Assembly: GCF_014650815.1 (NCBI RefSeq)
Contig: NZ_BMVR01000002.1
Location: forward strand, 248,001 to 312,000
Source of the DNA: Streptomyces flavofungini
GTDB taxonomy: Bacteria; Actinomycetota; Actinomycetes; Streptomycetales; Streptomycetaceae
Length of the DNA: 64,000 nt
Direction: 5' to 3'
Both the position numbers and the translations under genes were made by a program. Numbering within the stretch: the stretch's first letter is position 1; every line of letters begins with the position of its first letter. Below, piece by piece: positions 54,054 to 62,438 of the stretch. The notes below the pieces were generated by a model that saw only the letters and a program-made list of their open reading frames with translations, was not told where the DNA came from and made no database searches.

Positions 54054-54893
54054 ATGCCCGTGCACAGACCTGGAACCGCCCGCCGCACCCACCCCGCGGC
54101 CGGCATCCTCCTCGCCGTCCTCTCCGCCCTGTCCCTCCTCATCACCCTGCCCGGCGCCGCGCAGGCCGCCGACGGCGACGACGTCCCGCCGCGCGGCTCC
54201 GCCCGCATGGGTATGGGCGTCCTCGAACACGACGGCCAGGGCGGCCGTCCCAGTGGCGGCGACGCCGCCCAGACCGAGGGCGTCGACGTCAGCAGCCACC
54301 AGGGCAACGTCAACTGGTCCGCCCTGTGGAACAGCGGCGTGAAGTGGGCCTACGTCAAGGCGACCGAGTCCACCTCCTACAAGAACCCGTACTTCGCCCA
54401 GCAGTACAACGGCTCGTACAACATCGGCATGATCCGCGGCGCCTACCACTTCGCCACCCCCGACACCTCCAGCGGCGCCGCGCAGGCCAACTACTTCGCC
54501 AGCAACGGCGGCGGCTGGTCCCGCGACGGCAAGACCCTGCCGGGCGCTCTCGACATCGAGTGGAACCCCTACGGCGCCGCCTGCTTCGGCAAGTCGCAGG
54601 GCGCGATGGTCGACTGGATCCGCGACTTCCTCACCACCTACAAGGCCCGCACCGGCCGTGACGCCGTGATCTACACGGCCACCAGCTGGTGGAAACAGTG
54701 CACCGGCAACTACGGCGGCTTCGGCAGCGCCAACCCGCTGTGGATCGCCCGCTACAACACCAGCCCCGGTGAACTCCCGGCCGGCTGGGGCTTCCACACC
54801 ATCTGGCAGTACACCTCGTCCGGCCCCATCGTCGGCGACCACAACAAGTTCAACGGCGCCTACGACCGGCTCCAGGCCCTGGCCAACGGCTGA
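54054..54893 (+). CDS. GH25 lysozyme (N-acetylmuramidase)
   Basis: A secreted enzyme cutting the MurNAc-GlcNAc bond of peptidoglycan. The 279-aa product has a signal peptide ending AQA (about 38), a short linker and a GH25 domain with Asp78 in GVDVSSHQG, and the catalytic pair in LDIEW (Asp167, Glu169). GGAGG is 6 bases before ATG 54054. It is convergent with lon, with a terminator between them. Confidence 0.95.
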   Translation: MPVHRPGTARRTHPAAGILLAVLSALSLLITLPGAAQAADGDDVPPRGSARMGMGVLEHDGQGGRPSGGDAAQTEGVDVSSHQGNVNWSALWNSGVKWAYVKATESTSYKNPYFAQQYNGSYNIGMIRGAYHFATPDTSSGAAQANYFASNGGGWSRDGKTLPGALDIEWNPYGAACFGKSQGAMVDWIRDFLTTYKARTGRDAVIYTATSWWKQCTGNYGGFGSANPLWIARYNTSPGELPAGWGFHTIWQYTSSGPIVGDHNKFNGAYDRLQALANG

Positions 54894-54960
54894 CCGCACC
54901 ACTTCCCGCCCACGCGCGTCCCTCGCCCACCGGGCATCCGACGCCGCGCGGGTGAGCGGC

Positions 54961-54993
54961 AAGGCCCGGACCCTTCCTGGGGGCCCGGGCCTT
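54961..54993. terminator. Terminator between GH25 and lon
   Basis: AAGGCCCGG pairs with CCGGGCCTT around a 15-base loop, followed by TTCCC on the plus strand. It can serve both convergent genes. Confidence 0.75.
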
Positions 54994-55036
54994 TCCCTTC
55001 CCCGCCACGCCCGTCACGCCGCGACGGGAACCTGTG

Positions 55037-57463
55037 TCACGCCGCCGCCGGAACCTTCAGCTCGGCCGGCGCCAGAGCCAGCTCCAGGACCTGGCGGACG
55101 TCCGTCACCGCGTGCACGTCCAGCTTCTCCAGGACCTCGGCCGGGACGTCGTCCAGGTCCGGCTCGTTCCGCTTGGGGATCACGACGGTGGTGATCCCCG
55201 CCCGGTGCGCGGCGAGCAGCTTCTGCTTCACGCCGCCGATGGGCAGCACTCGCCCGGTCAGCGACACCTCACCGGTCATCGCCACATCCGTACGGACCAG
55301 GCGGCCGCTGAGCAGCGACGCCAGCGCCGTCGTCATCGTGACGCCCGCACTCGGACCGTCCTTCGGCACCGCACCCGCCGGGAAGTGGATGTGCACACCC
55401 CGCTCCTTCAGGTCACCCACGGGCAGTTCCAGTTCGGCGCCGCGCGAGCGCAGGAAGGACAGCGCGATCTGCGCGGACTCCTTCATCACCTCACCGAGCT
55501 GTCCGGTGAGCGTCAGCCCCGCCGCACCCGTCTCCGGGTCGGCCAGCGACGCCTCCACGAACAACACGTCTCCACCGGCCCCGGTGACCGCGAGCCCCGT
55601 CGCCACCCCCGGCACCGCAGTCCGCCGCTCGGACGGGTCCTGCGCCGACTCCGGAACGTGGTGCGGCCGACCGATCAGCCCGCGCAGATCACCCGCGCCG
55701 ACCGTGAACGGCAGCTCCCGCTCGCCCAGTTCGTGCTGCGCCGCGACCTTGCGGAGCAGCCTGGCGACGGACCGCTCCAGATTGCGCACGCCCGCCTCGC
55801 GGGTGTACTCCCCCGCCAGTTTGCGCAGCGCGCTCTCGTCGATCGTCACCTCGCCGCCGCCGAGCCCGGCCCGCTCCAACTGTCGCGGCAGCAGGTGGTC
55901 ACGGGCGATGACGACCTTCTCGTCCTCCGTGTACCCGTCCAGCCTGACCAGCTCCATGCGGTCGAGCAGCGCCTCCGGAATGGCCTCCAGCACGTTGGCC
56001 GTCGCCAGGAACACCACGTCGCTCAGGTCGAGTTCGACCTCCAGGTAGTGGTCGCGGAAGGTGTGGTTCTGCGCCGGGTCGAGCACTTCGAGGAGCGCCG
56101 CCGCCGGGTCGCCCCGGAAGTCCGAGCCGACCTTGTCGATCTCGTCGAGCAGCACCACCGGGTTCATGGACCCGGCCTCCTTGATGGCCCGCACGATCCG
56201 TCCGGGCAGCGCCCCCACGTACGTACGCCGGTGTCCCCGGATCTCCGCCTCGTCCCGCACCCCGCCGAGGGCGACCCGCACGAACTTGCGTCCCATGGCG
56301 TGCGCCACGGACTCCCCGAGCGAGGTCTTGCCCACGCCGGGCGGGCCGACCAGGGCCAGGACCGCGCCGCCGCGCCGTCCGCCCACGACCCCCATGCCCC
56401 GGTCCGAGCGCCGCTTGCGCACCGCCAGGTACTCGGTGATGCGCTCCTTCACGTCCTGCAGTCCCGCGTGCTCGGCGTCGAGGATCTCCTGAGCACCCTT
56501 GATGTCGTACCCGGAAGCACTGTCATCGGTTCGCTCGTTCCACGGCAGTTCGAGCACCGTGTCGAGCCAGGTGCGGATCCAGGAACCCTCGGGCGACTGG
56601 TCGCTGGCGCGCTCCAGCTTCTCGACTTCCTTCAGCGCCGCTTCCCGTACCTTCTCCGGCAGATCCGCGGCCTCGACCCGGGCACGGTAGTCGTCGGACT
56701 CCTCCTCGCCCTCCTTGCCGTCGAGCTCACGCAGTTCCTTGCGCACTGCCTCCAGCTGGCGCCGCAGCAGGAACTCGCGCTGCTGCTTGTCGACACCCTC
56801 CTGCACGTCCTTGGCGATGGACTCGGCCACGTCCTGCTCGGCCAGGTGCTCCCGCAACTGCTCGGTGGCCAGCTTCAGGCGCGCCGTCGGGTCCTCGGTC
56901 TCCAGGAGCTGGATCTTCTGCTCGGTGGTGAGGAACGGCGAGTACCCGGAGTTGTCCGCGAGCGCCGACACATCGTCGATCTGCTGCACGCGATCGACCA
57001 CCTGCCAGGCCCCGCGCTTCTTCAGCCAGCTCGTCGCCAGCGCCTTGTACTCCTTGACCAGCTCGGCGGTGGCACCGGGCATCGGATCCGGCACGGTCTC
57101 CTCGACCCGCGCACCCTCCACCCACAGCGCCGCACCGGGCCCGGTCGTACCCGCACCGATCCGCACCCGCCCACGAGCACGGATCAGCGCCCCCGGGTCT
57201 CCATCCGCCAGCCGACCGACCTGCTCGACGGTCCCCAGCACACCCGTGCCCGCGTACGTCCCGTCGATCCGCGGAACAAGCAGCACCTGCGGCTTGCTAC
57301 TGCTTCCACTGGACCGGGCGGCAGCCTGCGCGGCCTCCACCGCGGCCCGTACTTCGGCATCGGAAAGGTCGAACGGCACCACCATGCCGGGCAGCACGAC
57401 CTCGTCATCGAGCGGCAGCACGGGCAGAGCGAGCGGTGTGTACGACGTGGACTCAGCAGCCAT
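55037..57463 (-). CDS. lon: ATP-dependent protease La (Lon)
   Basis: AAA+ serine protease that degrades misfolded and regulatory proteins. The 808-aa product has the N-terminal substrate domain (LPVLPLDDEVVLPGMVVPF), the ATPase with GPPGVGKTSLGES and DEIDKVG, and the protease domain with catalytic Ser in PKDGPSAGVTM and Lys in GGVKQKLLAAHRAG. The frame opens at 57484, but MAAESTSYTPLALPVLPL at 57463 has AAGGGGAG just before it. A HAIR operator upstream indicates HspR control. Confidence 0.97.
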   Translation of the reverse strand: MAAESTSYTPLALPVLPLDDEVVLPGMVVPFDLSDAEVRAAVEAAQAAARSSGSSSKPQVLLVPRIDGTYAGTGVLGTVEQVGRLADGDPGALIRARGRVRIGAGTTGPGAALWVEGARVEETVPDPMPGATAELVKEYKALATSWLKKRGAWQVVDRVQQIDDVSALADNSGYSPFLTTEQKIQLLETEDPTARLKLATEQLREHLAEQDVAESIAKDVQEGVDKQQREFLLRRQLEAVRKELRELDGKEGEEESDDYRARVEAADLPEKVREAALKEVEKLERASDQSPEGSWIRTWLDTVLELPWNERTDDSASGYDIKGAQEILDAEHAGLQDVKERITEYLAVRKRRSDRGMGVVGGRRGGAVLALVGPPGVGKTSLGESVAHAMGRKFVRVALGGVRDEAEIRGHRRTYVGALPGRIVRAIKEAGSMNPVVLLDEIDKVGSDFRGDPAAALLEVLDPAQNHTFRDHYLEVELDLSDVVFLATANVLEAIPEALLDRMELVRLDGYTEDEKVVIARDHLLPRQLERAGLGGGEVTIDESALRKLAGEYTREAGVRNLERSVARLLRKVAAQHELGERELPFTVGAGDLRGLIGRPHHVPESAQDPSERRTAVPGVATGLAVTGAGGDVLFVEASLADPETGAAGLTLTGQLGEVMKESAQIALSFLRSRGAELELPVGDLKERGVHIHFPAGAVPKDGPSAGVTMTTALASLLSGRLVRTDVAMTGEVSLTGRVLPIGGVKQKLLAAHRAGITTVVIPKRNEPDLDDVPAEVLEKLDVHAVTDVRQVLELALAPAELKVPAAA

Positions 57464-57484
57464 GATCTCCCCTTCGGCATTCAA

Positions 57485-57505
57485 GTTGAGCTATACCGAC
57501 TCAAT
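57485..57505. promoter_or_regulatory. HAIR operator (HspR binding) upstream of lon
   Basis: TTGAG-N9-CTCAA, with the inner A of the right arm kept, fits the HspR consensus CTTGAGT-N7-ACTCAAG except for three outer or inner positions. It lies 22-42 bp before the lon start. lon belongs to the HspR heat-shock regulon in Streptomyces, so repression at normal temperature is expected. Confidence 0.75.
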
Positions 57506-57642
57506 GCTTGTGAGCCTCCGAATGTTCCCCGGGCTTGTTCGCTGTCAGCGATCACCACTGTCGCTGCGGAAATCCCCCTACGTAAGGTTCTCTCGCTAGT
57601 TGCAGCTATTACACATCGGTCACCATCTGAAGGGTTTCCCCA

Positions 57643-58362
57643 ATGCACGCGACGCAGACCACGACGCACGCGACAGAGGTGGCAGCGGGAGCCCCACTGG
57701 AGGGCCGCGAGGCCGTCCGGGCCTGGATCGACGGCTGGGTCGTCTCCCGCGGTGCCGCCGCGCCGGTCGCGGAGCCCTGGGGCTTCACGGTCGACGTCGG
57801 CCAGATCAAGCAGCCGAGCCGGCACGTCCTCGCCACCACGGGCTCGGACGTCCAGGAGTCGGACGTACGCAAGGTCGCCTCATCGGAGACCGGAGCCGGC
57901 GTGTGGCTGAAGGTCTTCGACTTTCCGGACCGCGTCGCCCCCTGGATCGGCCCCGAGTGGTGGATCGACCCGGAGGACGGCTACCTGATGACCGTGCCCC
58001 TCGCCCCGGCCCCCTCGAACCAGCTCGCCGTTCCGGACGGCTACCGACTCCGCACCTGGTCACAGGGCGGCGTCTTCCGCGCGATGGTCACGACCGCTGA
58101 CGGCTCCTGGGCTGCTCGCGGCCAGATCGCCCCGACCGGCCGCACAGCCGTCGCCGACCAGATCGAGACGTCCCCGCAGCACCGCCGCAAGGGCCTGGGC
58201 AGCCTGGTCATGCGCACCCTCGCGGTCGCCGCCGTCGACGCGGGCGCAGAGATCGGCGTACTGGCCGGGACTCCGGAAGGACGCGCCCTCTACGAGGCGT
58301 TGGGGTGGCGCGTGGTCGCCGGCCTGACAAGCGCACGCCGGAAGGGACCGGGGGAAATCTGA
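57643..58362 (+). CDS. GNAT-family N-acetyltransferase
   Basis: The 239-aa product has a C-terminal GNAT fold with the acetyl-CoA loop QHRRKGLGSLVMRTL and GVLAGTPEGRALYEALGWRVV. The N-terminal 120 residues are specific to this group and include WLKVFDFPDRVAPWIGPEWW. The substrate is unknown. AAGGG lies 8 bases before the ATG. It is divergent from lon. Confidence 0.88.
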   Translation: MHATQTTTHATEVAAGAPLEGREAVRAWIDGWVVSRGAAAPVAEPWGFTVDVGQIKQPSRHVLATTGSDVQESDVRKVASSETGAGVWLKVFDFPDRVAPWIGPEWWIDPEDGYLMTVPLAPAPSNQLAVPDGYRLRTWSQGGVFRAMVTTADGSWAARGQIAPTGRTAVADQIETSPQHRRKGLGSLVMRTLAVAAVDAGAEIGVLAGTPEGRALYEALGWRVVAGLTSARRKGPGEI

Positions 58363-58415
58363 CCGCTCCGGCTGCCCAAGCCCCGCGGGCTGCCTCACCC
58401 GCCCCGGCCGCCCGG

Positions 58416-59087
58416 CTACTCGGCCGCCGGGGCCGCCGTCTTTCGAGCGCGCGTGTCCGCGTAGGCATAGGGGAGGCCAGGCAGCATCAGGAGCAGCGTC
58501 GCCCACACGGGCAGGTGGAAGAGCGTGTCGTCGCCCGCGAGCCAGGAGGCGAGCTGGGCGAACCCGACGCCTATCAGCCCGACGAACAGCCACCTCACAA
58601 AACCCAGGGACCCCCGCCGCAGTTCCAGGGCGACGGTGCCCGCCAGTATCACCGCGTAGAAAGCCATGCGCGGGGCCTCGATGGGCAGCGCGAGCGTCCA
58701 GTCGATCAGGTGCGTGAGGAGCAGCAGCGCACCGAGGACGAACGGGATCAGCGCGGCCATCCGCAGCACCCGCAGATGCAGGGGCGTGCGCGCCCGGGCC
58801 CAGTCGGCGGCGAACGTCTGCACATCGGCACCCACCACGTCCCGCGGGGAGCGACCAGCAGCCGCTGCCTCCTCCAGGTGCGCGGAGAGCTCGGCCAGCA
58901 TCTCGCGCAGGGAGGCGTCGTCGATGCCCCTGTACTCCCAGTTGCTCCGGCAGACCGCCAATACGCGGGCTCGCTCCGCCTCACCGGGCAGGCCTTCCGG
59001 CACCGCACCGGGCGCGCTCTCCCGCGCAGCCTCGCCCGCGGTCACGTCGCCGCTGGTCGTCGTCTCATTGGTCGTCTGCTGCGTCAT
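58416..59087 (-). CDS. Membrane protein with HAAS-type N terminus
   Basis: The 223-aa product has a helical soluble part (about 40-100, LREMLAELSAHLEEAAAAGR) of the HAAS type, followed by four membrane helices (about 110-200). Such proteins usually pair with PadR regulators and may act in signalling. ATG 59087 lies inside the end of the padR gene, an overlap of 23 bp, so both are co-expressed. The exact function is unknown. Confidence 0.8.
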   Translation of the reverse strand: MTQQTTNETTTSGDVTAGEAARESAPGAVPEGLPGEAERARVLAVCRSNWEYRGIDDASLREMLAELSAHLEEAAAAGRSPRDVVGADVQTFAADWARARTPLHLRVLRMAALIPFVLGALLLLTHLIDWTLALPIEAPRMAFYAVILAGTVALELRRGSLGFVRWLFVGLIGVGFAQLASWLAGDDTLFHLPVWATLLLMLPGLPYAYADTRARKTAAPAAE

Positions 59088-59481
59088 GCCGTGCCCCCGT
59101 GTCCCCCGTGTCGCTGTTCCGTGCACCGCCCCGGCTCCCCAAGGTCCTGGAGACGGCCACCGTGAAGGTGCTCCAGGTGGCGCGGCCCGCAGCCAGCTCG
59201 GCCGCGCCCGCGTCGGTGAGGCGGTAGTACTTGCGCGGTGCCCCGCCCGCTGCGGACGGAGCGCGATAGGAGTCGACCAGCCCCGCCCGCTCCATCCGGG
59301 CGAGCAGGGGGTAGATGCTGCCCTCGCTCACCAGGTCGAGGCCGCTCTCGGTGAGGGCCTCCACGAACTCGTACCCGTACCGAGGCCGTTCGCCGATGAG
59401 TGCGAGCAGGCACAGGTCGAGCACCCCGCGCAGCAACTGACTGCGACGCTGGTCATGCATCGCGGACAGTTCCTTTGCCAT
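59065..59481 (-). CDS. PadR-family transcriptional regulator
   Basis: The 138-aa product has the PadR winged helix: QLLRGVLDLCLLALIGERPR, YGYEFVEALTESGLDLVSEG, SIYPLLARMERAGLV and YYRLTDAGAAEL. It overlaps the HAAS membrane protein gene, its usual partner. ATG 59481 is taken from MAKELSAMHDQ, though M at 59460 is possible. An inverted repeat directly upstream suggests autoregulation. Confidence 0.92.
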   Translation of the reverse strand: MAKELSAMHDQRRSQLLRGVLDLCLLALIGERPRYGYEFVEALTESGLDLVSEGSIYPLLARMERAGLVDSYRAPSAAGGAPRKYYRLTDAGAAELAAGRATWSTFTVAVSRTLGSRGGARNSDTGDTGARHDAADDQ

Positions 59482-59516
59482 GCGGTACAAGATAGTCGCC
59501 AAGTACCTTGCACCGC
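59482..59516. promoter_or_regulatory. Inverted repeat before padR
   Basis: GCGGTACAAG (59482-59491) and CTTGCACCGC (59507-59516) are inverted with one mismatch and touch the padR start. PadR proteins bind such dyads at their own promoters, so this is the likely operator. Confidence 0.6.
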
Positions 59517-59674
59517 AAGACATTTATCCGGAGGTCATCACTCCATATCCCTCACGGCAAAGAACCGGGCCCCATCGGCCACACGAGTGACATCAAGTGG
59601 CACAGAGCCACCTCGAACCTCATGGAACACACAGGCCTCACGGGCCACGCAGCCCCAGAGGCAGGCCAGCCGAC

Positions 59675-60730
59675 TTACGCGGCAGCGCCCCGCCCACGGC
59701 CGCCCCGCAGCACCGGCCACGTCGCGACGCCCACGACCAGCGCGAGCAGATGGCCCCAGTTGGTCATCGGGTCCGTGAAGGCGATGAGGTCCTGGAGCAG
59801 CATCCAGCCGAACCCCGCGAGCACGGCCCAGCGCAGCCACGGCGTGAGCAGCCCGGCGAGTGCGCCGACGCTGGCCGCTACGCCGAAGCTGATGCCGTAG
59901 TCGAGCCGGTAGGCGGAGCTGCCGGGCAGATGGCCGGCCAGCACCGAGAGCCCGACGGGCACCTCGGTGGCCAGCGTGGCGACGGCGTGCCCGAGCAGGA
60001 AGACGCCCGCGGTGCGCAGCCCGCCGACGCGGCGCTCCAGCGCGGTGAGGACCAGCAGGAACACGATGGCGTACGGCGAAGTGATGCCGCCCGCGATCCA
60101 CAGCGCGCTGGCGACGAGGACGAACATCGGCCGGTCCGCGAGGTGCGCCACGTCCGTGCTCGAACCCTGGTGCAGGGAGGAGACGAGGGTGGGATCGCCG
60201 TATTCGGCGAAGAGTGAGGTCAGGAGGAGGATGACGGCGTACCCGAAGGTGAAGGGCGTTCCGGTCGGAGACGGCAGCAGCCGCCAGGGCCGCAGCCCGC
60301 GCAGCACCCGAAGCCCCGCCCGCACATCGCAGGCCCTGGCTCCGGCTCCGGTCCCAGCTCCGGCACTGGCGCCGACACCGACACCGACACCACCCGCACC
60401 GACACCGGCCGCCGCGACACCGCCACCAGCGACACCGCCCCGAGCCACCTCGCCGGACAGCGCCCCCTCGACGGCGCCCTCGCCCCGGGCCGCCCCCTTG
60501 GGCACCCCCGGCGCCCGCCCACCGGCGAAGCCCGACCCGGCCGCCTGACTCGGCATCGCGTCCAGCGTCACGAGCCCCGCGACCCCGAGCAGCGCGTCCG
60601 CGCCCGCGACCCCCGACAGGCCTACGGCACCCACGGCCCCCTCGGAGCCCGCGGCACCCTCAGTAGCCGCCCCGCCACCGTCCTCACCCACGGCGGCGCC
60701 CCCACCCGAAACCCGCACAGACCGGTCCAC
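59675..60730 (-). CDS. Rhomboid-like membrane protein with low-complexity N terminus
   Basis: Rhomboids are intramembrane serine proteases. The 351-aa product has six or seven membrane helices after residue 160. A possible dyad is Ser281 in YGISFG and His327 in NWGHLLALV. The first 135 residues are Gly/Ala/Val/Thr repeats with no predicted fold. GTG 60730 has GGAAGGAG 9 bases upstream, so this N terminus is probably translated. Catalytic activity is not assured. Confidence 0.8.
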   Translation of the reverse strand: MDRSVRVSGGGAAVGEDGGGAATEGAAGSEGAVGAVGLSGVAGADALLGVAGLVTLDAMPSQAAGSGFAGGRAPGVPKGAARGEGAVEGALSGEVARGGVAGGGVAAAGVGAGGVGVGVGASAGAGTGAGARACDVRAGLRVLRGLRPWRLLPSPTGTPFTFGYAVILLLTSLFAEYGDPTLVSSLHQGSSTDVAHLADRPMFVLVASALWIAGGITSPYAIVFLLVLTALERRVGGLRTAGVFLLGHAVATLATEVPVGLSVLAGHLPGSSAYRLDYGISFGVAASVGALAGLLTPWLRWAVLAGFGWMLLQDLIAFTDPMTNWGHLLALVVGVATWPVLRGGRGRGAAA

Positions 60731-60926
60731 GCTGAGGCGCTCCTTCCATCACGGCTTCACTGATCTTCCATCACAGAAGGATCACGGGATCACGCTTCAC
60801 CGATCTTCCCCCTGCTGTCTATGACCGACGCCACGTGAGATGCGATTCACAGGAACTCACAGCAACCCCACACCATTCCCCGGCGTCCCGCAGCACGTCC
60901 CTGAGGGGCGGCAGCAGAATGGGCCG

Positions 60927-61631
60927 ATGCACACCCCGTACCGACCCGATCCCCCCGTGGTTCTCGACCGGCACGAAGGCCCCTACGGCGAAGTCGTGCT
61001 GCGCCGCCACGGAGACCTGTTGCAGATCATTGCCAACGGCATGTTCCTGATGGACACCTCGGACGGCCGCTCCGAGCGGCTCCTCATTGACGCGGCCTGC
61101 GAAGCCCTGGACGGACGGCCGCGGCCGAGCGTCCTCATCGGCGGTCTGGGCGTCGGCTTCTCCCTCGCCCACGCCGCCACGGACCCGCGCTGGGGCCGTA
61201 TTTCGGTGGTCGAGCGCGAGCGGGCCATCATCGACTGGCACCTCGACGGACCGCTGTCGGGGCTCTCGCGGGAGGCGCTCGCCGACCCGCGCACGGAGAT
61301 CCTGCACACCGACCTGATCGCATATGTCAACGGCTCATTCGCAGGCGCCAACGCCTCTTCCGACACGTACGACGCCCTGTGCCTCGACATCGACAACGGC
61401 CCCGGCTGGACCGTCACCGAGGGCAACGAAAGCCTCTACTCCCCCGCAGGTCTCGCCGCCTGCAAGGCCCGTCTGAACCCCGGCGGAGTGCTCGCCGTGT
61501 GGTCCGCGCAGCCCTCACCCGCTTTCGACTCCGCTCTACGGAATGCCGGGTTCCAACAGGTACGTACGGAAGAGATCCCCGTTGCCCGGGGCGTACCGGA
61601 CGTGGTTCATCTCGCGACAAGGGCTGCGTAG
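60927..61631 (+). CDS. Spermidine synthase-like methyltransferase-fold protein
   Basis: The 234-aa product has the PABS fold: EVVLRRHGDLLQIIANGMFL, VLIGGLGVGFSLAHAA (nucleotide loop), ISVVERERAIIDW and ALCLDIDNGPGW. Real polyamine activity is uncertain, since the gatekeeper region differs. ATG 60927 was chosen because the conserved part starts there. It is followed by a two-component system. Confidence 0.83.
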   Translation: MHTPYRPDPPVVLDRHEGPYGEVVLRRHGDLLQIIANGMFLMDTSDGRSERLLIDAACEALDGRPRPSVLIGGLGVGFSLAHAATDPRWGRISVVERERAIIDWHLDGPLSGLSREALADPRTEILHTDLIAYVNGSFAGANASSDTYDALCLDIDNGPGWTVTEGNESLYSPAGLAACKARLNPGGVLAVWSAQPSPAFDSALRNAGFQQVRTEEIPVARGVPDVVHLATRAA

Positions 61632-61697
61632 CCGAGGTGCCGTTACGCCCCGTACTCTGCTGACCGGACACCAAGCGATCACGTCAGGGGCGGGGCG

Positions 61698-62438
61698 ATG
61701 GAGCAGACACACACCTCCCACAACGGCGCCACGGCAGCGATGCCCGGCGCTCAGCGCCGGGTTCTGGTGGTCGAGGACGACCCGACGATCGTCGACGCCA
61801 TCGCCGCCCGGCTGCGCGCCGAAGGTTTCGTCGTGCAAACGGCGGCGGACGGCCCGGCAGCAGTGGACACCGCACAGGCCTGGCAGCCGGATCTGCTGAT
61901 CCTCGACATCATGCTGCCGGGATTCGACGGCCTGGAGGTCTGCCGTCGCGTACAGGCCCAGCGCCCGGTACCCGTGCTGATGCTCACCGCTCGGGACGAC
62001 GAGACGGACATGCTGGTCGGGCTCGGCGTGGGCGCCGACGACTACATGACCAAGCCGTTCTCGATGCGCGAGCTCGCCGCGCGCGTGCATGTGCTGCTGC
62101 GCCGGGTCGAGCGGGCCGCGCTCGCGGCCACGACGCCTCGGAGCGGCATCCTGCGCCTGGGCGAGCTGGAGATCGACCACGCGCAGCGGCGTGTGCGAGT
62201 GCGCAGCGAGGACGTACATCTGACGCCGACGGAGTTCGACCTCCTGGTGTGCCTCGCCAACACCCCGCGCGCGGTGCTGTCGCGCGAACAGTTGCTCGCC
62301 GAGGTGTGGGACTGGGCCGACGCATCCGGCACCCGCACCGTCGACAGTCACATCAAGGCCCTGCGTCGCAAGATCGGTGCGGAACGCATCCGTACGGTGC
62401 ACGGGGTCGGGTACGCCCTGGAGACACCGACGCCATGA
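61698..62438 (+). CDS. OmpR-family response regulator
   Basis: The 246-aa product has a receiver (acid pair 27-28, phospho-acceptor Asp70 in LLILDIMLP) and a C-terminal winged helix (HLTPTEFDLLVCLANTPRAV, VDSHIKALRRKIG). It overlaps the next gene, a histidine kinase, by 4 bp (ATGA), and so forms a cognate pair. The genome position, after lon and before the expected 2-oxoglutarate dehydrogenase gene, matches Streptomyces order. Confidence 0.95.
   Translation: MEQTHTSHNGATAAMPGAQRRVLVVEDDPTIVDAIAARLRAEGFVVQTAADGPAAVDTAQAWQPDLLILDIMLPGFDGLEVCRRVQAQRPVPVLMLTARDDETDMLVGLGVGADDYMTKPFSMRELAARVHVLLRRVERAALAATTPRSGILRLGELEIDHAQRRVRVRSEDVHLTPTEFDLLVCLANTPRAVLSREQLLAEVWDWADASGTRTVDSHIKALRRKIGAERIRTVHGVGYALETPTP

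Noticed and set aside
55034..57910. 958-codon open frame on the plus strand
   Set aside because: It is antisense to lon and reads as Arg/His/Leu-rich shadow sequence.
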